Part shown: in pieces, positions 25,092 through 34,025 of the stretch | Numbering within the stretch: the stretch's first letter is position 1 | Layout: each line of letters starts with the position of its first letter | Origin: BOG-908 sp963848205 | GTDB taxonomy: Bacteria; Pseudomonadota; Alphaproteobacteria; Acetobacterales; Acetobacteraceae | DNA: 64,000 bases | Direction of reading: 5' to 3' | NCBI GenBank assembly: GCA_963848205.1 | Contig: CAWKCV010000003.1 | Coordinates: forward strand, 1,488,001-1,552,000 | Position numbers and translations under genes: made by a program | The notes under the pieces: model-generated | Told to the model about the DNA's origin: nothing | Seen by the model: the letters and a program-made list of their open reading frames with translations, nothing else | Databases searched by the model: none

Positions 25092-26129
25092 TCAAAAAGG
25101 AAGGCCTTCCTTTCTCACTATCGCATTGCACACCATGTCCAAATCGATTTGCTCGATCGCGATGTTATTCGCTCCTTGGTGCCCATACGCCTTGCCGTAA
25201 CGCCGGCCGCCGACAAATACCCGATCCCGCTCGAACCCCACATAATCCAGCCCCGCCAACTCGGCATAAAACTGGTAGTCGTAATGATGCGCGCCGGGCG
25301 AGAACAGCTCCACCAGCCGGCTGCCGGGGCGCATCCACAACGCGTTCGTCAGGCCGTTGCCATGCACGCCCACCATGATGTCGTGCGCTGCGGCCACGCG
25401 CACCTGCTGCGCCCAGGGCAGCAGCGCGAAATCGACCGCCGTGACCGGTGCGTGAGCTTGCAGCCGCGCCAACAGCGCCTGCTCGATCAGCGGCGACAGG
25501 CAACGTGGCGGCGGGCGGCTCACGTAGAGTACTCGGCTTGCGGTCGTCGTCGATCGATTGGCTGAGACAGCCATGCGTGCGGCCGCTCCCATTGCCGGCA
25601 CGACCCGGCGTCCCAGCGACATCGCCGCCTGGAGATATTTGTTGATGTTCGTATTGTCGGCCCAGTCGCGCGAGAGGAGGAGCGTGCGGCCCAGGTCGCG
25701 TGGCCACCCGCTCCCAGGTTCCTCCAACGGCACGCCAGGATAGAGTGCCGCCATGATGTCGCGCCCTACCCCCGCCAGGCGATTTTCATCCCAATCGGTG
25801 CAAAGGACGATGCGGTCCGGCGGACGGCCACCGAGCACGGCATGCTGCAATGTCCAGAGCCACACGAGCGATTCCATCAGGTGAAAGTAGTGGAACGCGC
25901 CGCCATCGTGGATGACGGCGTTATAGGCGCCGCCGTCCGGCGCCACATCCGGCCCCGCCTCGACCGCACTGAGCGTCGGCGCCAACGCCATACGGGCGCT
26001 TGCGACAAGGCGGGCCGGTATCCGCAAGCCGTCCGCACCCATCCCGTCGAATACGCCAGGCCTCCAGCCCACCTGCCCTGCCGTGCCCAAGCCAGCCTCC
26101 CGCAATCCGAGCGCCCAGGCGGATATCAC
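25092..26129 (-). CDS. GT61 family (DUF563) glycosyltransferase
   Basis: 345-aa protein of the GT61/EGT-like family. Diagnostic parts are YNAVIHDGGAFHYFHLMESL, ILLCTDW-like IVLCTDWDENRL, DIMVGVHGNGLTNALWM and PGSRLVELFSP, followed by YDYQFYAELAGLDYVGF. Such enzymes add sugars (often xylose or GlcNAc in characterised relatives); the acceptor here is unknown. No signal peptide. The C-terminal end VRKEGLPF reads through a GGAAGGCCTTCC palindrome similar to the start of some hairpin repeats. GTG start; it stands alone. Confidence 0.8.
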   Translation of the reverse strand: MISAWALGLREAGLGTAGQVGWRPGVFDGMGADGLRIPARLVASARMALAPTLSAVEAGPDVAPDGGAYNAVIHDGGAFHYFHLMESLVWLWTLQHAVLGGRPPDRIVLCTDWDENRLAGVGRDIMAALYPGVPLEEPGSGWPRDLGRTLLLSRDWADNTNINKYLQAAMSLGRRVVPAMGAAARMAVSANRSTTTASRVLYVSRPPPRCLSPLIEQALLARLQAHAPVTAVDFALLPWAQQVRVAAAHDIMVGVHGNGLTNALWMRPGSRLVELFSPGAHHYDYQFYAELAGLDYVGFERDRVFVGGRRYGKAYGHQGANNIAIEQIDLDMVCNAIVRKEGLPF

Positions 26130-26202
26130 ATGTCCGCCCGCCGCGCGCGACAGCCTCTCGGCTTGCCACCGCGGGCCGGCTTGCCTAGTTTACGCACGCG
26201 CA

Positions 26203-26292
26203 GGAGAGATGGCCGAGCGGCTTAAGGCGCACGCTTGGAAAGCGTGTGTGCGTGAAAGCGTACCGTGGGTTCGAATCCCACTCCCTCCGCCA
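26203..26292 (+). tRNA. tRNA-Ser (GGA)
   Basis: Complete class II tRNA of 90 nt with encoded CCA. Anticodon loop TTGGAAA gives GGA; a long variable arm (TGTGCGTGAAAGCGTA) and T arm GTGGG-TTCGAAT-CCCAC are present. The acceptor stem pairs 6 of 7 bases: A5 (26207) faces C68 (26284), where relatives have T. An accessory gene block starts right after this tRNA. Confidence 0.93.
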
Positions 26293-26374
26293 GCGCGCTC
26301 TCCGTGAGGCTCGCCTGGGGCGTGGTTCTCGCCGAACCCGCTGTGCTGCTCGTCATATCCTCGGAATTGGAACT

Positions 26375-27274
26375 CTACGGCACCAGTCCTATGGTCCCGG
26401 CAGCTTCTGCCGTCAGCATGTCCACAAAGATCCTGGTCTTGGCTGGGAGCAGCCTGGTCGGCGTGAGTATCGAGATAGCGTTTGCGATCATCGTCCATTC
26501 CGGGAGGATCGGCACAAGAGCGCCTGTCTCGATATCTTCCGTGGCCATCAGCGCGTCCACGAATGCTATGCCGACCCCGAGCCGGGCGAGATATCGGATC
26601 ATCGTCATGTTGTTTGCACACACAGCACTGTCTGCCGGGATCTCGTAAGTCTCGTTACCCCGTGAAAGCCTCCATTCGCCTTTATCTCCCTTATGCAGCA
26701 AATGAATACGTCGATGCGCCGCCAATTCGGACGGCTGTTGCGGGTTGCCGTGCTGGCGGACATAGTTCGGCGACGCATACAGGCGGCCTTGCAGCATGCC
26801 GATGCGCCTTACCATCAATGTGGAATCCGGCAGCGTTCCAAGCCGGACAGCCAGATCGAAGCCTTCCGCCACGAGATCCACCCGGCGCGGCGATAGATCG
26901 AGGTCGATGCGAACGTCGGGATAGAGCGCGAGGAACTCGGCGATGACAGGGGCCACGAGCCTCGGCCCCACCTCTGCTTCCACGGACATGCGCAAGACAC
27001 CCTGGGGCGTGCCCATCACCCCGCGGATATGATCGTGTGTTTCGCGTGCTTCTTCCACAATTGCCTGGCAGCGCGAGAAATAAAGCGTTCCCGCCTCGGT
27101 CAGCTCGACGGTGCGGGTATTTCGATGCAGGAGCTGTAAGCCCAGCGAGCTTTCCAGCTCCGCAATTCGGCGAGAAAGTGTGGATGTCGGCACGCCGAGA
27201 CGCGAAGCGGCCTTGGTGAAGCTCTTTGCTTCGGCAACCGCTACAAACAACGCAAGATCACGCAAGTAGTCCAC
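26375..27274 (-). CDS. LysR family transcriptional regulator
   Basis: 299-aa LysR regulator: N-terminal winged HTH (DLALFVAVAEAKSFTKAASRLGVPTSTLSRRI, abridged as FVAVAEAKSFTKAASRLG), then a substrate-binding co-inducer domain. It is of the subgroup often annotated as DsdC/PecT-like general regulators with LDLSPRRVDLVAEGFDLAVR. It faces the hydrolase gene at 27420 across a 145-nt region, the usual divergent arrangement for its target; the inducer is unknown. Confidence 0.93.
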   Translation of the reverse strand: MDYLRDLALFVAVAEAKSFTKAASRLGVPTSTLSRRIAELESSLGLQLLHRNTRTVELTEAGTLYFSRCQAIVEEARETHDHIRGVMGTPQGVLRMSVEAEVGPRLVAPVIAEFLALYPDVRIDLDLSPRRVDLVAEGFDLAVRLGTLPDSTLMVRRIGMLQGRLYASPNYVRQHGNPQQPSELAAHRRIHLLHKGDKGEWRLSRGNETYEIPADSAVCANNMTMIRYLARLGVGIAFVDALMATEDIETGALVPILPEWTMIANAISILTPTRLLPAKTRIFVDMLTAEAAGTIGLVP

Positions 27275-27419
27275 GCTGTCCGTCCCGCTGATGGAATAGT
27301 GTTTTCCGGAACGACGTATCGTCCCGCCCGTGACGCATGGTTATAGGCACCACCGTAGCGGGTCAAAGAGGCCCGGCGATAACGAACCGCAGGAAAGCCC
27401 CGCGGCCAAGGAGTGTCAC

Positions 27420-28022
27420 GTGGCCTCATTCGAACGTTTCAACACGACCGATAGCGCGATCATGCTGGTGGATCATCAGACGATGACCATCGACTGGGTA
27501 AAGAGCCTGCCCAAGGCCACAACCATTGCAAGCTGCCGCGTGCTGGCGCGCATGGCGACCACGTATGACATGCCGCTCATTCTGACCACGACGATGGAGC
27601 AATATGTCGGGCCGACGATTTCCGACATCAGCGAATTGGCCCCGGCCGCGTTCGAGGCGCGTTTCAAGCGTGGAGGCGAGCTGAGCTGCTGGGATGCCGC
27701 GGATCTGCGCGACGGCGTGAAGGCGCTGAACCGACCGAACCTGATCCTCGCCGGCCTGACGACGGATATTTGCCTGTTCTGGGCGGCCGTCGATGCGACC
27801 AAGCTGGGCTATCGCGTCATGGTGGTAGCCGACGCCTGCGGCACGATGTCGGCACTTGGCGATACGCTCACTTACGATCGGCTACGCAGCCTCGGGGTCA
27901 TCGTCACCGTGGTCAATCAGGTGGTGACCGAGCTGGTTTCAAACTTCGGCACGCCTGAGGGTCAGAAAGCGCAGCAGATCATGGGAGACGAAATCATCTC
28001 CAAGCTTGCGCCCGCTGGGTAA
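27420..28022 (+). CDS. isochorismatase-like cysteine hydrolase
   Basis: 200-aa isochorismatase-fold hydrolase. The catalytic Asp lies in IMLVDHQ, and the catalytic Cys in LAGLTTDICLFWAAVDA; the ADACGTMS segment is also typical. Substrate unknown: the fold includes YcaC-like, nicotinamidase-like and N-carbamoyl hydrolases. The GTG 27420 start is supported by AAGGAG 7 nt upstream. It is divergent from the LysR gene and followed 5 nt later by the ABM-domain gene; the two are likely co-regulated. Confidence 0.88.
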   Translation: MASFERFNTTDSAIMLVDHQTMTIDWVKSLPKATTIASCRVLARMATTYDMPLILTTTMEQYVGPTISDISELAPAAFEARFKRGGELSCWDAADLRDGVKALNRPNLILAGLTTDICLFWAAVDATKLGYRVMVVADACGTMSALGDTLTYDRLRSLGVIVTVVNQVVTELVSNFGTPEGQKAQQIMGDEIISKLAPAG

Positions 28023-28027
28023 GAGCG

Positions 28028-28366
28028 TTGGACGTGGCTCTGACCATCGATCCGACCAACCCGGTCTGGACACTGCTCAACACATTCGAGGCTCAATCGG
28101 GAAAGCAAGGTGAGATCGTGGCGTGCCTCCGGCAATTCACGGAGGATCACGCCCGCTTCTTGCCAGGCTTTGTTGGATCGGCGGTTCATGCAAGCCGAGA
28201 TGGTGCAAGAGTGGTCAATTACGTGCAATGGCGGAGCGAAGCCGATTTGCGCGCGATGCTGCAGACCGACTCGGCACAACATCATCTGCGCGAAGTAAGC
28301 GCGCTATCCCGTTCGGTGACGCCGGTGTTCTACGAAGTCGCCTATGCGTCCCAGCGCGATGCCTGA
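28028..28366 (+). CDS. antibiotic biosynthesis monooxygenase (ABM) domain protein
   Basis: 112-aa protein with a dimeric alpha-beta barrel ABM domain (WTLLNTFEAQSGKQGEIV, PGFVGSAVHASRDGARVVNYVQW), as in small cofactor-free monooxygenases acting on quinols or polycyclic aromatics. It starts at TTG 28028 (GTG 28034 possible) 5 nt after the hydrolase, suggesting a shared transcript and detoxification of a small aromatic or electrophile. The substrate is unknown. Confidence 0.82.
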   Translation: MDVALTIDPTNPVWTLLNTFEAQSGKQGEIVACLRQFTEDHARFLPGFVGSAVHASRDGARVVNYVQWRSEADLRAMLQTDSAQHHLREVSALSRSVTPVFYEVAYASQRDA

Positions 28367-28391
28367 AGGCTGCGATCATCGGTCACGCCGC

Positions 28392-29756
28392 ATGTTCCAG
28401 AGCACGACAGGTGCGATGATTCTTGTCGTCGCCGTGCAACGACAATGCGCCGCGCAGTCATCGCCTTTCCGCTACGATGACGATCTGAGCACTTTCATCA
28501 GCGGCGGCCGAGCAAGTTCCGGATGGGACACGCTGAAATACGTGCCCTTAAGCGCAAGCGATCCCACCATATTCCTGTCGTTCGGTCTCGACGACAGAGA
28601 ACGCGTCGAGGGGGTAAGCAACGCGTTGCTTGGCTTCCGCAATAAAGGCGACAACGCGTATGACCTGCATCGGCTCCTCGTTTACGCCGATGTACAGATA
28701 AACGCCGTGCGCGCCTTTATCCAGCTTGGGAGTGAGACGGAGGGAGGGCGTGCACATGGCCCGCTGCCGACTGATATAGACCGCCTCGACCTCGCACAGG
28801 GCTTCGTGGATGCGACACTCCCGCTCGATATCGGGAAAGTCACTGTGCGCACTGGCAGGTTTGAGATGGCGTACGACGAGGGTGCACTCATCGGCCTTCG
28901 TGACGGGCCGAATGTCCGTCAGGTTTGGGACGGCATCCAGGCATTCCAGACGGCGGATGCAGAACGCGTCGATGCCTTCCTGGTCCGGCCGGTGGATGTC
29001 AGTCCTGGCTATTTCGATGACCGCGATATGAGCGGGCAACTGCTGTGGGGCGTTCACGCGCAATTGGCACCTCGGGCATTCTTGCCAGTGCGAGCAACGG
29101 CTTTCTATTACGGCAACACTATGCCGAAGGTCTTGTTCTCCCCCAAACCGGGCAAGGAAGAGACGCACACGTTCGGATTGCGCTTGCTGTCTCAAATCGC
29201 TGCATTCGACGGATCTGTCGGCGGCATCGGCCAGGCCGGAACCTATGACAGGTCCAAGGTCGCCGCCTGGGCTGCACACGCCGATATCGGCTGGACAGCG
29301 CAAGGAGCTTGGAAACTTCGTCTCGGGCTGCGCGGCGACGTGCTGAGCGGAGGCGGAGAGGCGGGAGGTACCCAGCATACCTTCAATGCACTATACCCGA
29401 ACTATGCCTACTCGACGGAAGCGACCATCGAAGCGCCTGCCAACCTGGTGCAGCTTGGATCGACGTTCACGGTTCATCCCAACCGATCCGTGAGCGTGAC
29501 GTACACACTTGAGGGATTGTGGCGATACAGCCTGGTTGACGCTTTCTACGCGGCGCCGACCATACCCCTGGTCCCTCCCAAGGGATCTCGACAGCGCTTC
29601 GACGGGGTTGAACAGCAGATCGAAGTAACCTGGAATATCAATCGCAGGTTCAGCCTGACCTGCGCCTATGTAAACTTCGACCCGGCTGGCTTTCTCAGCC
29701 ATGCGCGTGCGCTCTCGCAAAATTACGGAATGACCGAATTATCTTTCCGCTACTGA
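28392..29756 (+). CDS. alginate-export-type outer-membrane porin
   Basis: 454-aa secreted beta-barrel protein similar to AlgE-like alginate export proteins (Alginate_exp): alternate-residue hydrophobic strands, a strand pair LGSETEGGRAHGPLPT, TGRFEMAYDEGALIGLRDGPNVRQVWDG and a C-terminal aromatic strand ending FRY. Signal peptide MFQSTTGAMILVVAV with cleavage around CAAQ. The start ATG is inferred; an upstream in-frame GTG/ATG exists within the ABM gene. Function is probably uptake or export of a small substrate across the outer membrane, perhaps that of the two preceding enzymes. Confidence 0.75.
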   Translation: MFQSTTGAMILVVAVQRQCAAQSSPFRYDDDLSTFISGGRASSGWDTLKYVPLSASDPTIFLSFGLDDRERVEGVSNALLGFRNKGDNAYDLHRLLVYADVQINAVRAFIQLGSETEGGRAHGPLPTDIDRLDLAQGFVDATLPLDIGKVTVRTGRFEMAYDEGALIGLRDGPNVRQVWDGIQAFQTADAERVDAFLVRPVDVSPGYFDDRDMSGQLLWGVHAQLAPRAFLPVRATAFYYGNTMPKVLFSPKPGKEETHTFGLRLLSQIAAFDGSVGGIGQAGTYDRSKVAAWAAHADIGWTAQGAWKLRLGLRGDVLSGGGEAGGTQHTFNALYPNYAYSTEATIEAPANLVQLGSTFTVHPNRSVSVTYTLEGLWRYSLVDAFYAAPTIPLVPPKGSRQRFDGVEQQIEVTWNINRRFSLTCAYVNFDPAGFLSHARALSQNYGMTELSFRY

Positions 29757-29877
29757 GATGGAATCGACGCATGTTCGACGCGACGTTCTAGGTCCTGGCG
29801 CCGGTATGGTTGCCGAACTCGACACAATCTGGAAGGCGTCGCCATTGCTGCCCACACGATTTGTGCCGTAAGGAAAA

Positions 29878-30489
29878 CTAGTCGACGTCAGTATCTGTCG
29901 CCGGCTGCTGCTTCGTGAACTCCATCTGCTGCGGCAGCATCCGTTCCAGAACACCGTCCCGATGAACGATGACATGCCAAGCCGTCGCACCCAGGTGGAT
30001 GAGGATAAGCGCGTACACCAGCCACTGTCCGGTGATCACGTGAACAATAACCGCCAGGTGCGCGAGTGAGTCGTTTTTCGGCAACCCGGGTAACGTGAAC
30101 AGGCCGAAATAGGTGATCGTGTGGCCGGCGGCGGCCGAGAGCAGAAATCCGCTAACCGGCATGAGGAAAAGTATGGCGTAAAGCAGCCGGTGCGAGGCCT
30201 CCGACGCTACGCGTTCCCATCGCGCCACCAAAGATGAAAGCGGTGGCGCGGGATGCATGGCTCGCCAAGCAAGCCTGAAGGCCACCACAATCAAAATCGT
30301 CAGCCCGACGGATTTGTGCAGGGTGAGAACGGTTTCCCGCTGGGGGGCTTCCTTTGGCATGTTGACCGCAACCCAGGCCAGCGGCAGGACAATGAACATC
30401 AGCCCTGCGGTCACCCAGTGGAAGGCTTGCGCAACGATTGTATAGCGCGGCCCGGCAGCGGGAGTAGCAGTCGGCGCGATCGAAGGCAT
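29878..30489 (-). CDS. cytochrome b561 family membrane protein
   Basis: 203-aa four-helix b-type cytochrome: helices around VTAGLMFIVLPLAWVAV, VGLTILIVVAFRLAW, LLYAILFLMPVSGFLL and WLVYALILIHLGATAWHVIV. Candidate haem histidines are in AFHWV, LHKSVG, ASHRLL and ILIHLG/AWHVIVH. Such proteins pass electrons from the quinone pool to periplasmic acceptors or oxygen radicals. It stands beside GST and porin genes in the accessory block. Start chosen at MPSIAPT; an upstream in-frame TTG at 30501 also exists. Confidence 0.87.
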   Translation of the reverse strand: MPSIAPTATPAAGPRYTIVAQAFHWVTAGLMFIVLPLAWVAVNMPKEAPQRETVLTLHKSVGLTILIVVAFRLAWRAMHPAPPLSSLVARWERVASEASHRLLYAILFLMPVSGFLLSAAAGHTITYFGLFTLPGLPKNDSLAHLAVIVHVITGQWLVYALILIHLGATAWHVIVHRDGVLERMLPQQMEFTKQQPATDTDVD

Positions 30490-30644
30490 ATGTGACAGCA
30501 AAGGGCTTTCCTTCCGCGTGGACGAAGCTCAATGGCATGCTGGCACGTCGTCGCGATGCGGCTTAAATGGGAAACAGTTTTCCACTCATGGATCGCCCAA
30601 AATCATGTGCTCGCGAACAGGACGAACACATCAACGGGACCTCC

Positions 30645-31271
30645 TTATCCGCAGGGAGCGAGCCCTTCCGCGGATAATGCGCGCTGCACCGCATGATCCT
30701 GCTCCATTGCTGTGCGAAAGCGCTGCAGGTTGGCGAACGGGTGAAGACCTGTGGGCAGGAGGTCGACCCAACGTGTCAGCACATATAAGTAAGCGTCCGC
30801 CACGCTACGCGTTCCCAGCAGCACATCGACAGGACCGAGACGTTGATCCAGTTCGGTCATGTTGTTCGCAACCCGATCCCGCGCTTTGGCTTTGAGAGCG
30901 TCATGCTGGCTCTGCTCATCGAGAAAGCGAGCCGGGTTGAAGATCGGGCCGAATGCCACGTGAACGTCGCTTGTGAGATAGGCGAGTGTCTCCTCGAGTT
31001 TCGCCCGGCCGAGCGCTTGGTCAGGCGTGCAACCCAAGCGCGCCTGTGGAAAAGTGTCCACCAGGAACATCAGGATTGCCGAAGCCTGCGTGATCACTTG
31101 CTTGTCGGGCAGCTCCAAGGACGGAACTTGGCCCCCCGGGTTTATCGCGAGATAGCGCGGCGATCGGTTGGAGCCTGGCGCGAGCATCTCGACATCGAAC
31201 GGGGCGCCGATCCATTCCAAAGCGATGTGGACCGACAGAGCACACGTCCCGGCCATGCTGTAAAGCTTCAT
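30645..31271 (-). CDS. glutathione S-transferase family protein
   Basis: 208-aa GST: thioredoxin-like N-domain MKLYSMAGTCALSVHIAL with NPGGQVPSLEL and QASAILMFLVD, then an all-helical C-domain. Conjugates glutathione to electrophiles or acts as a thiol transferase; the CALSVH start is that of beta/GstA-type bacterial enzymes. It lies upstream (same strand) of the cytochrome b561 gene, within the accessory block that appears devoted to detoxification. Confidence 0.92.
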   Translation of the reverse strand: MKLYSMAGTCALSVHIALEWIGAPFDVEMLAPGSNRSPRYLAINPGGQVPSLELPDKQVITQASAILMFLVDTFPQARLGCTPDQALGRAKLEETLAYLTSDVHVAFGPIFNPARFLDEQSQHDALKAKARDRVANNMTELDQRLGPVDVLLGTRSVADAYLYVLTRWVDLLPTGLHPFANLQRFRTAMEQDHAVQRALSAEGLAPCG

Positions 31272-31397
31272 GCTGCTTTCGCCTTTCGGACAAAATCACG
31301 CTGCAATTCGCATACAACTCAGCGAGCACGCAAGCATCAAGCAAGATGATTTCAGGAGCCGGCAGTTTACGCCTTTACGACATTGCAAAGTATCCGC

Positions 31398-32321
31398 CTA
31401 TTTGCCTGACGCGCATCCTGGCGCGCCGAAGACAATTTGCACGACGGCCGGTACGTCGACTTCGTGCCCTTCCGGATCGGTCAGATGGAACAGATGCCTC
31501 AGATAGACGTCCTGGTGGCCCTTTGCGCGTGCTGCGGCCACAATCGTCGCAGGCAGATACAGGTTGTTGCGATACACGCCAGCGCCTGGACCGGTTATCG
31601 GAAAACTGCCACGGTAGATCCGGCCACGAACACTTGGCTGACTGACCGGCTCGCCTGATGTCAGATAAAACTGCACGTCTTCAGTATTGAGTTGCAGCTC
31701 GCCAGCGTCGGTCAGATGAAACCGGTAGTCGACGCGGCAGTAGCCGTCCGGCGTCATGACAACGATGTCCGGTATTGCCTCCACTTGCACATGAGCTGCA
31801 AACCGTGCCGGCGCACGCGCGTGACTGCCAAGACTGAGACCGACGGCCGCGAGGACGACGAGGGCGATCGGCGCACCCGCCGCCCACAGTCTCCACCGCC
31901 GGCCTGTATGATTGCGGCCCTTCAGCACCGGCGCGTGTTCATCGTGCATGGCGGCTGGCTCTGCTAATCGGGCGGCAGCCGGCTCCTCCGGACAGACGGA
32001 ACAGGCGTCGGTCGCCTGCACGACCTGCCCTGCAAAGCGGTAGCCGCGACCGGGCACGGTGACGATCAGATCGTCACCACCGTGTTCAGCAAGCACGCGC
32101 CGCAATGCGCTCATCTGGACGGTCAGATTGTTGGCCGCCACCACCTGGCCGTGCCACACCGCGGCCAGGATTTCCTCGCGGGTCACCACGCGGTTGCCAG
32201 CCGCCACCATGAAAGCCAGCATGGCAAACGCGCGCGGCTGCAGCTCCACAATGTGCTCGCCAGCGCAAAGAGTGTGCTTTTCCGCGTCAAGTCTGAACTT
32301 ACCGAATACTTTCGTAGTCAA
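31398..32321 (-). CDS. ToxR/CadC-like membrane-bound winged-helix regulator
   Basis: 307 aa. Residues ~1-100 are an OmpR/PhoB-type winged helix (FGKFRLDAEKHTLCAG, ELQPRAFAMLAFMV, VVTREEILAAVWHGQVV, VPGRGYRFAG). A single transmembrane helix (~148-166, APIALVVLAAVGLSLGS) follows, then a periplasmic domain of unknown fold (~170-307). It therefore resembles CadC/ToxR: a membrane-bound sensor-regulator. Start is TTG. The remnant of an adhesin gene lies just upstream, divergent; it might be its former target. Confidence 0.83.
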   Translation of the reverse strand: MTTKVFGKFRLDAEKHTLCAGEHIVELQPRAFAMLAFMVAAGNRVVTREEILAAVWHGQVVAANNLTVQMSALRRVLAEHGGDDLIVTVPGRGYRFAGQVVQATDACSVCPEEPAAARLAEPAAMHDEHAPVLKGRNHTGRRWRLWAAGAPIALVVLAAVGLSLGSHARAPARFAAHVQVEAIPDIVVMTPDGYCRVDYRFHLTDAGELQLNTEDVQFYLTSGEPVSQPSVRGRIYRGSFPITGPGAGVYRNNLYLPATIVAAARAKGHQDVYLRHLFHLTDPEGHEVDVPAVVQIVFGAPGCASGK

Positions 32322-32325
32322 TTAA

Positions 32326-32622
32326 GCCGACCTCGCGTCCAACACCGTCGCTTTTATCATCAACACGCGATGGAGCGAAGACGCGTTCGGTATCGGGGTG
32401 TCCGGAGGCACGATGACCGATGCCGGATTCGCGTCGGGCGACGGGATCGATCTGCTGAAATAGGCCGCCGCGGGCGATGTTCTGAGTTTCGCCAGCAATT
32501 TTCTTGCCGTGACAAGGAACGGCAATACCGTCGCCCATCTTCATTTCGCCGGATCCTGCACCACAGCCAGTTTCCATCTGGCATCGGACGGGCAAGGAGG
32601 ATGGCTCATCACGCACACATAG
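32326..32622 (+). pseudogene. C-terminal remnant of a large surface adhesin/autotransporter-like protein
   Basis: Read in one frame, this stretch gives a recognisable end of the glycine-rich repeat proteins of Acetobacteraceae: GDVLSFASNFLAVTRNG, HLHFAGSCTTASFHLASDG and GGWLITHT followed by TAG at 32620. An in-frame TAG at 32461 interrupts it and there is no start codon or ribosome binding site upstream. The FxGxxTxxxFxLxSDGxGG motif also occurs in the fragment at 40280-40801. This explains most of the 340-nt gap between the ToxR-like gene and tesA. Confidence 0.6.
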
Positions 32623-32662
32623 CCGTCGCGCTCCACGCCGGAGCGAAGGCTGTATTCTCCGC

Positions 32663-33334
32663 TTACTTGCGCAGCAACTTCTCCACGATCGGCTTCAGAC
32701 GCGCCACCTCGCGGCGCACACCCTCGGCGTTGGGATGCAGGTGATCGTCCTGGATCAGTTTTGGATTGCCGGCGACGCCGTCGAGGAAAAACCGGTCGAA
32801 CAGCAAACCCGGCCGCTGCGCCAGGCGCGCAAATACAGCACGGAACTGCCCGGTATAGCCCGCGCCCAGATTGGGCGGCGCCTCCATGCCGGTCAGCAGC
32901 GTGTGCACGTGTGCGGCATTCAGCGCATCCAGGATCGCGGCCAGGTTTGCTTCCATCTGGCCGGGGTCGCTGGCCCGCAGACCGTCATTGGCGCCGAGCT
33001 CGACGATGGCCGCATCCGGATGGTCGGCCAGCGCCCAGCCGATGCGTGCGCGGCCGCCGGCACTGGTGTCGCCCGAGACCGCACCGTCGAGGATCTGCAC
33101 ATCGAACCCGTCCGCCTTGAGCGCACGGGCAAGCTGGGCCTGGAATCCGTCCTGCTGCGGCAGTCCGTAGCCGGCGGTGAGCGAATCGCCGAACACCAGC
33201 AGGCGCTGCGCGCGTGCGCTGGCCTGGCCGGGCACCGCCAAGGCGAGCGCCAGCACGAGCGGGGCCAAAAACGCCGGCACGGCCTTCGCGGCGGCACGCG
33301 GCGGACCATATCGGCCAATGATGGACAGCAACCC
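32663..33334 (-). CDS. tesA: arylesterase / multifunctional acyl-CoA thioesterase I (TesA-like)
   Basis: 223-aa SGNH hydrolase with signal peptide (FLAPLVLALALAVPGQASA). Blocks: LLVFGDSLTAGYGLP (Ser), LDGAVSGDTSAGG (Gly), ELGANDGLR (Asn) and DDHLHPNAEGV (Asp-His). It hydrolyses thioesters or esters in the periplasm. The start is TTG 33334, overlapping the divergent ABC ATPase start by 17 nt, so the true start may be further in. tesA beside ybbA-ybbP is the conserved arrangement. Confidence 0.9.
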   Translation of the reverse strand, partial: GLLSIIGRYGPPRAAAKAVPAFLAPLVLALALAVPGQASARAQRLLVFGDSLTAGYGLPQQDGFQAQLARALKADGFDVQILDGAVSGDTSAGGRARIGWALADHPDAAIVELGANDGLRASDPGQMEANLAAILDALNAAHVHTLLTGMEAPPNLGAGYTGQFRAVFARLAQRPGLLFDRFFLDGVAGNPKLIQDDHLHPNAEGVRREVARLKPIVEKLLRK

Positions 33335-34025
33335 CCACCCGCCGATCCGCCCTCTGGTGCTTGCCACCGGCTTGCGCCTGACCGTGCCGGCCGCCGCCGG
33401 ACCCGTGCACATTCTGGAAGGCGTGGACCTGCAGATCGAGGCCGGCGAGTCGGTCGGCCTGGTCGGGCCGTCGGGGTCGGGCAAAACAAGCCTCCTGATG
33501 GTGCTGGCAGGGCTGGAGCGCGCCACCGGCGGCCAGGTTTTAGTGGATGGCCATGACATGACGGCGCTGGACGAAGATGCGCTGGCCCGGGTGCGCCGCC
33601 AGACGGTGGGCATCGTGTTCCAGGCATTCCACCTTATCCCGACGATGACCGCGCTGGAAAACGTCGCATTGCCGCTGGAACTGGCGGGCCGCACCGACGC
33701 CGGCGCGCGCGCCGAAGCCGGGCTGCGCGCGATGGGGCTGGGTCACCGGCTGACCCACCTGCCCGGCCAACTCTCCGGCGGCGAACAGCAGCGCGTGGCC
33801 TTGGCGCGCGCCTTCGCTCCCCAGCCACGCCTGCTGCTGGCCGACGAGCCGACCGGCAACCTCGACCTCGCCACCGGGCGCACGGTGATGGACCTGCTGT
33901 TCGGCCTGCAGCAAAGCCAAGGCACCACGCTGCTGCTGATCACCCACGACCCGGCGCTGGCCGCGCGCTGTGGCCGCCAACTCCGCATGGCAGACGGCCG
34001 CATCGTTGCGGACGCCATAGCGTGA
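33318..34025 (+). CDS. ybbA: ABC transporter ATP-binding protein YbbA
   Basis: 235-aa ATPase of the LolD/MacB type: Walker A VGPSGSGKTSL, Q-loop VFQAFHL, signature LSGGEQQRVAL, Walker B LLLADEPTGNLD, H-loop TLLLITHDP. It partners with the YbbP permease encoded 4 nt into its 3' end, and lies divergent to tesA. The complex is thought to release or export lipophilic substances; the substrate is not known. Confidence 0.93.
   Translation: MMDSNPHPPIRPLVLATGLRLTVPAAAGPVHILEGVDLQIEAGESVGLVGPSGSGKTSLLMVLAGLERATGGQVLVDGHDMTALDEDALARVRRQTVGIVFQAFHLIPTMTALENVALPLELAGRTDAGARAEAGLRAMGLGHRLTHLPGQLSGGEQQRVALARAFAPQPRLLLADEPTGNLDLATGRTVMDLLFGLQQSQGTTLLLITHDPALAARCGRQLRMADGRIVADAIA

Noticed and set aside
25099..25118. 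GGAAGGCCTTCC palindrome as a 25th repeat copy
   Set aside because: It shares only the leading GGAAGGCCTTC of some copies and lacks stem and flank; it also lies within the GT61 reading frame.
32299..32616. Minus-strand open frame upstream of the ToxR-like gene
   Set aside because: It has no recognised family, and the plus strand carries the clearer adhesin remnant.
26203..32622. Integrative island with attL/attR at tRNA-Ser
   Set aside because: No integrase gene and no second copy of the tRNA 3' end near 32.6 kb was seen, so acquisition is only suggested.
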